Assembly (NCBI GenBank): GCA_937907975.1
Contig: CALEQS010000075.1
Span: 1-7,513 of the forward strand
Length of the DNA: 7,513 bases
Source of the DNA: an uncultured Clostridia bacterium
GTDB lineage: Bacteria > Bacillota > Clostridia > Oscillospirales > Oscillospiraceae
Direction: 5' to 3'
A program made the position numbers and the translations under genes. How positions within the stretch are numbered: the first letter of the stretch is position 1; every line of letters begins with the position of its first letter. This document shows, piece by piece, positions 5,358 through 7,513 of the stretch. The notes under the pieces were generated by a model, which saw nothing but the letters and a program-made list of their open reading frames with translations, ran no database searches and was not told the origin of the DNA.

Positions 5358-5924
5358 ATGGAAGAGACAGGTTTTGAACGCGAACAGCTGGATGCTGTTC
5401 CGGCGGAGACGCCGGACCTTGAGACGCTGCTGCGCCAGCGGCGGGACTATCAGTCCGCCTTTGATAAGAAGGTATCCTCCGCGCTTCAGACGGCCCGGGC
5501 CAACTGGGAACGGGAACAGGCGGAAGCGCTGGAGCAGGCGCGCACGCAGGAGCTGGAGCGGGCCCGCAGCGCCGCTCAGGCGGAGTACGACGCCCGTTTT
5601 GCCGCGCTGGAGGAGCGCAGTGCCGCCCAGGCACAGCGGGAGCGGCAGGTGGACACGGCGGACGAGCTGACCCGGCTGGGTCTGCCCGCCGGCTTTGCCC
5701 CGTGGCTCACCGGTGCCACGGCGGAGGAGTCCCACGCCCGGGTGGCGGAGTTTGAGCGCACCTTCCGGGAGGCAGTGCGCGACAGCGTTACCGCCCGCAT
5801 GGCGGGCGCGGCTCCGGCGGAGCCTGTCCCCGCCCCGGCCTTTGACCGGGAGAGTCTGCGGGGCATGAGCCCCGGCGAGATCAACGCCCACTGGGCGGAG
5901 ATCCAGAACACTTTGAAAGGATGA
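5358..5924 (+). CDS. Capsid scaffold protein, DUF4355-like
   Basis: This 188-residue protein is predicted to be mostly helical and highly charged. Residues about 25-100 are rich in Glu, Arg, Ala and Gln without Pro, consistent with a coiled coil. A following segment TADELTRLGLPAGFAPWL (about 99-116) resembles the 'GLPxxFxxxL' part of DUF4355-type scaffolds. The end LRGMSPGEINAHWAEIQNTL resembles the family's C-terminal capsid-binding helix. Such proteins guide major capsid protein assembly into proheads and then leave the particle. Position directly before the major capsid gene supports the role. The start is ATG at 5358 with AAAGGAG 6 nt upstream. The stop is 8 nt before the next start. Family identification is by pattern and position, not by search. 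Confidence 0.85.
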   Translation: MEETGFEREQLDAVPAETPDLETLLRQRRDYQSAFDKKVSSALQTARANWEREQAEALEQARTQELERARSAAQAEYDARFAALEERSAAQAQRERQVDTADELTRLGLPAGFAPWLTGATAEESHARVAEFERTFREAVRDSVTARMAGAAPAEPVPAPAFDRESLRGMSPGEINAHWAEIQNTLKG

Positions 5925-5932
5925 TATGAAAC

Positions 5933-6769
5933 ATGGCATTTACCAACTTTATTCCCGAGGTATGGTCCGCCCGTCTGCTGGAGCATCTGGACAATGTCCA
6001 CGTCTATTCCGCTCTGCTGAACCGGGACTATGAGGGCGACATCCGCGCCTATGGCGACACCGTCCACATCAACCAGATCGGCGACATCGCCATCAACGAC
6101 TACACCGGCGAGGATCTGGCCGCCCCCGAGGAGCTGGACAGCACCATGATGGAGCTGAAGATCGACCAGGCCAAATACTTCAACTTCCAGGTGAAGGACA
6201 TCGACAATGCCCAGTCCAACCCCAAGGTGGTGGACGCGGCCATGCAGAGAGCCAGCTACAACATCAACGATGTGATTGACCGCTACCTGGCCGGTCTGCT
6301 GCTTGCCGGCGCCAAGAGCGGGAGCACCATCACCGCCAAGACCCTGACCAGCGACAATGCTTATGACTATCTGGTGGATCTGGGCGTGCTGCTCAATGAG
6401 CACAATGTGCCCATGCTGGGCCGCTGGGTGGTCATTCCGCCCTGGTTCCACGGTCTGCTGCTGAAGGACGAGCGATTTGTGGGAAACGGCACCGGCTATA
6501 ATCAGGCCATCCTGCAGGGCGGTTGGGTCGGTGACGCCGCCGGTTTCCGCATCCATCTGAGCAACAACGTGCCAGAGAGCGAAGGCACCTGCTCCGTCAT
6601 TGCCGGCACCAACGCCGCCGGCTCCTTTGCCGAGCAGCTGGTGGAGCTGGAGGCTTACCGCCTGGAGAAGAATTTCTCCGACGGCCTGAAGGGCCTGCAC
6701 GTCTACGGCGCAAAGGTCACTCAGCCCGACGCCCTCGCCGTGCTGAAGTGCACCAAGAGTGCCGCCTGA
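5933..6769 (+). CDS. Major capsid protein (HK97 fold, P22 coat-like family)
   Basis: This 278-residue protein begins MAFTNFIPEVWSARLLEHL, the typical opening of a family of major capsid proteins in phages of Gram-positive bacteria. It is followed by NRDYEGDIRAYGDTVHINQIG (about residues 32-52), then IDQAKYFNFQVKDIDNAQ (about 76-93), and a C-terminal part with WVVIPPW and GFRIHLSNNVP. These proteins self-assemble into the icosahedral shell. No N-terminal delta domain is evident, in keeping with the separate scaffold gene upstream. Codon use is strongly biased to C-ending codons, as expected of an abundant structural protein. The start ATG at 5933 has a GAAAGGA site with a rather long spacer of about 11 nt; coupling to the scaffold stop 8 nt upstream may help initiation. 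It is intact, with no sign of decay. Confidence 0.93.
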   Translation: MAFTNFIPEVWSARLLEHLDNVHVYSALLNRDYEGDIRAYGDTVHINQIGDIAINDYTGEDLAAPEELDSTMMELKIDQAKYFNFQVKDIDNAQSNPKVVDAAMQRASYNINDVIDRYLAGLLLAGAKSGSTITAKTLTSDNAYDYLVDLGVLLNEHNVPMLGRWVVIPPWFHGLLLKDERFVGNGTGYNQAILQGGWVGDAAGFRIHLSNNVPESEGTCSVIAGTNAAGSFAEQLVELEAYRLEKNFSDGLKGLHVYGAKVTQPDALAVLKCTKSAA

Positions 6770-6770
6770 T

Positions 6771-7127
6771 ATGACGCAGGCGGAGCTGAACGCCGCCCTG
6801 CCCAGACTCAGCCGCGCGCTGGGTCTGGGCGATGAGGCGGACACGGCGCATCTGACGGACGCGCTGTGTGCGGCGGAGGAGAGCATCCTCCGCTACCTGA
6901 ACCGGGAGAAGCTGCCCGTTTGTGCCCAAAGCCTGCTCATCGAGCTGGCGGCGCTGAAGTATCTGCGCACGGACGGCGCCGGAGTGCGCAAGAGCGTCAG
7001 CTATGCCGAGGGCCAGCTCTCCCAGAGCGAGAGTTATTACACACCAGCCGAGCTGCAGGAGGGGGAGGCGGCACTGCTGCGCACGCTGACCCCCTACCGC
7101 CGGGTGGCGTGCCGGGAGGGAGACTGA
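6771..7127 (+). CDS. Head-tail connector protein (gp6/gp15-like adaptor)
   Basis: This 118-residue protein is mostly alpha-helical: LTDALCAAEESILRYLNRE (about residues 26-44), then LLIELAALKYLRTDGAGV (about 53-70), a polar SYAEGQLSQSESYY segment, and a closing helix ending LLRTLTPYRRVA. The final 'LxPYRR' pattern and the size match HK97 gp6/SPP1 gp15-type adaptors that form the ring below the portal. I chose ATG at 6771, one nucleotide after the capsid stop, over GTG at 6759 inside the capsid gene. No strong Shine-Dalgarno is seen, so translation is likely coupled. Its stop codon overlaps the next start (TGATG). The exact family is uncertain; the role is inferred from pattern and position. 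Confidence 0.8.
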   Translation: MTQAELNAALPRLSRALGLGDEADTAHLTDALCAAEESILRYLNREKLPVCAQSLLIELAALKYLRTDGAGVRKSVSYAEGQLSQSESYYTPAELQEGEAALLRTLTPYRRVACREGD

Positions 7128-7492
7128 TGGTCCTGCGGGAGACACCGCCGGGCTGGCGGCGGGGCTTTGACCTCTACCGCCGACGCACGGAGCGGGATGC
7201 GCTGGGAGATGAGACGGCGTGCTATGCAGAGCAGCCGGACGTGCGCGTGGAGGCGGCGGACGGGCTGGCCTTCCAGCACCCCAGAAGCTGGAACAGCGGC
7301 GGAAACGTGGGTGCGGGTGAAGAAGTGCTGGCCTGGGGCGAACAGCCCGGCGGTATTCTGGAGGCCTGCCTGCGCACGGAGCTGGAGCTGGCCCCCTTTG
7401 ACCGGCTGGACATCGGCGGGCAGCTCTGGGAGGTGCGCGCCATCCAGCGCTGGCCCAGCCACCGCAAACTGATGCTCCAGCGGGTGAGGTGA
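7127..7492 (+). CDS. Putative head closure / head-tail joining protein
   Basis: This 121-residue protein begins MVLRETPPGWRRGFDLYRRR and ends FDRLDIGGQLWEVRAIQRWPSHRKLMLQRVR across the last two segments (about residues 91-121). A short beta-rich domain with a 'DRLxxxGxxWEVxxI' C-terminal element is typical of SPP1 gp16-like head-closure and related joining proteins, which seal the connector after packaging. The ATG overlaps the previous stop codon and has GGGAGG at 7116-7121. Placement after the connector gene supports the role. A longer in-frame reading starting at 6866 would run antiparallel to the connector's function within the same stretch and is rejected. Sequence evidence alone is moderate; a different neck or minor tail protein is possible. 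Confidence 0.65.
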   Translation: MVLRETPPGWRRGFDLYRRRTERDALGDETACYAEQPDVRVEAADGLAFQHPRSWNSGGNVGAGEEVLAWGEQPGGILEACLRTELELAPFDRLDIGGQLWEVRAIQRWPSHRKLMLQRVR

Positions 7493-7496
7493 GAAA

Positions 7497-7513
7497 ATGA
7501 CAGAGGATGAATT
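7497..7513 (+). CDS. Start of the next operon gene, cut by the window edge
   Basis: ATG at 7497 follows the previous stop by 4 nt and has AGGTGAG (7486-7492) upstream. Five full codons (MTEDE) are visible before the window ends. By position it would be a neck or tail component such as a tail completion protein, but the product cannot be identified from this. Confidence 0.5.

Noticed and set aside
5576..6886. A 436-codon minus-strand frame opposite scaffold and capsid genes
   Set aside because: It is antisense to three structural genes; the Val/Gly/Ala-rich composition mirrors the codon bias of the capsid gene.

Overview
The window looks like a piece of a GC-rich Clostridia genome, plausibly an Oscillospiraceae-type gut anaerobe. 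The support is GC-rich coding with many G/C third positions, strong AAAGGAG-type ribosome binding sites, and families of intergenic inverted repeats of a kind I associate with that group. The assignment is an inference from style; no marker gene is present.

Left part, minus strand (61-1494): a Cof-type HAD phosphatase and, directly upstream in the same operon (12-nt gap), a phage-type repressor with an N-terminal HTH and a C-terminal LexA/CI-like S24 domain. Both residues of the S24 catalytic dyad appear replaced (Ser to Ala, Lys to Arg), so self-cleavage in the SOS response is not expected.

Control region (1495-1644): about 150 bp between divergent operons. It holds candidate promoters in both directions and a very strong plus-strand intrinsic terminator between them.

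Right part, plus strand (1645-7513): a tailed-phage head and DNA-packaging operon in canonical order: small terminase, large terminase, SPP1-like portal, scaffold, major capsid protein, head-tail connector, head-closure protein, and the start of a further gene at the edge. All reading frames are intact and the large terminase keeps its ATPase and nuclease motifs. The small terminase appears to lack the usual N-terminal DNA-binding HTH. No minor head protein gene is seen between portal and scaffold.

Three structured, inverted-repeat-bounded elements (179, 226 and 166 bp) sit in the two gaps around the portal gene. They resemble host-type intergenic repeats, and none interrupts a gene. The left edge of the window may carry a fragment of the same family as the 226-bp element.

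Taken together, this is a resident prophage-derived head module placed directly against a probably non-cleavable repressor, with no integrase, replication or early genes in view. It could be a decaying prophage with a deletion. It could also be a domesticated particle-producing element, similar in concept to PBSX or a gene transfer agent; that reading is an inference, and flanking sequence and comparative data would decide it.
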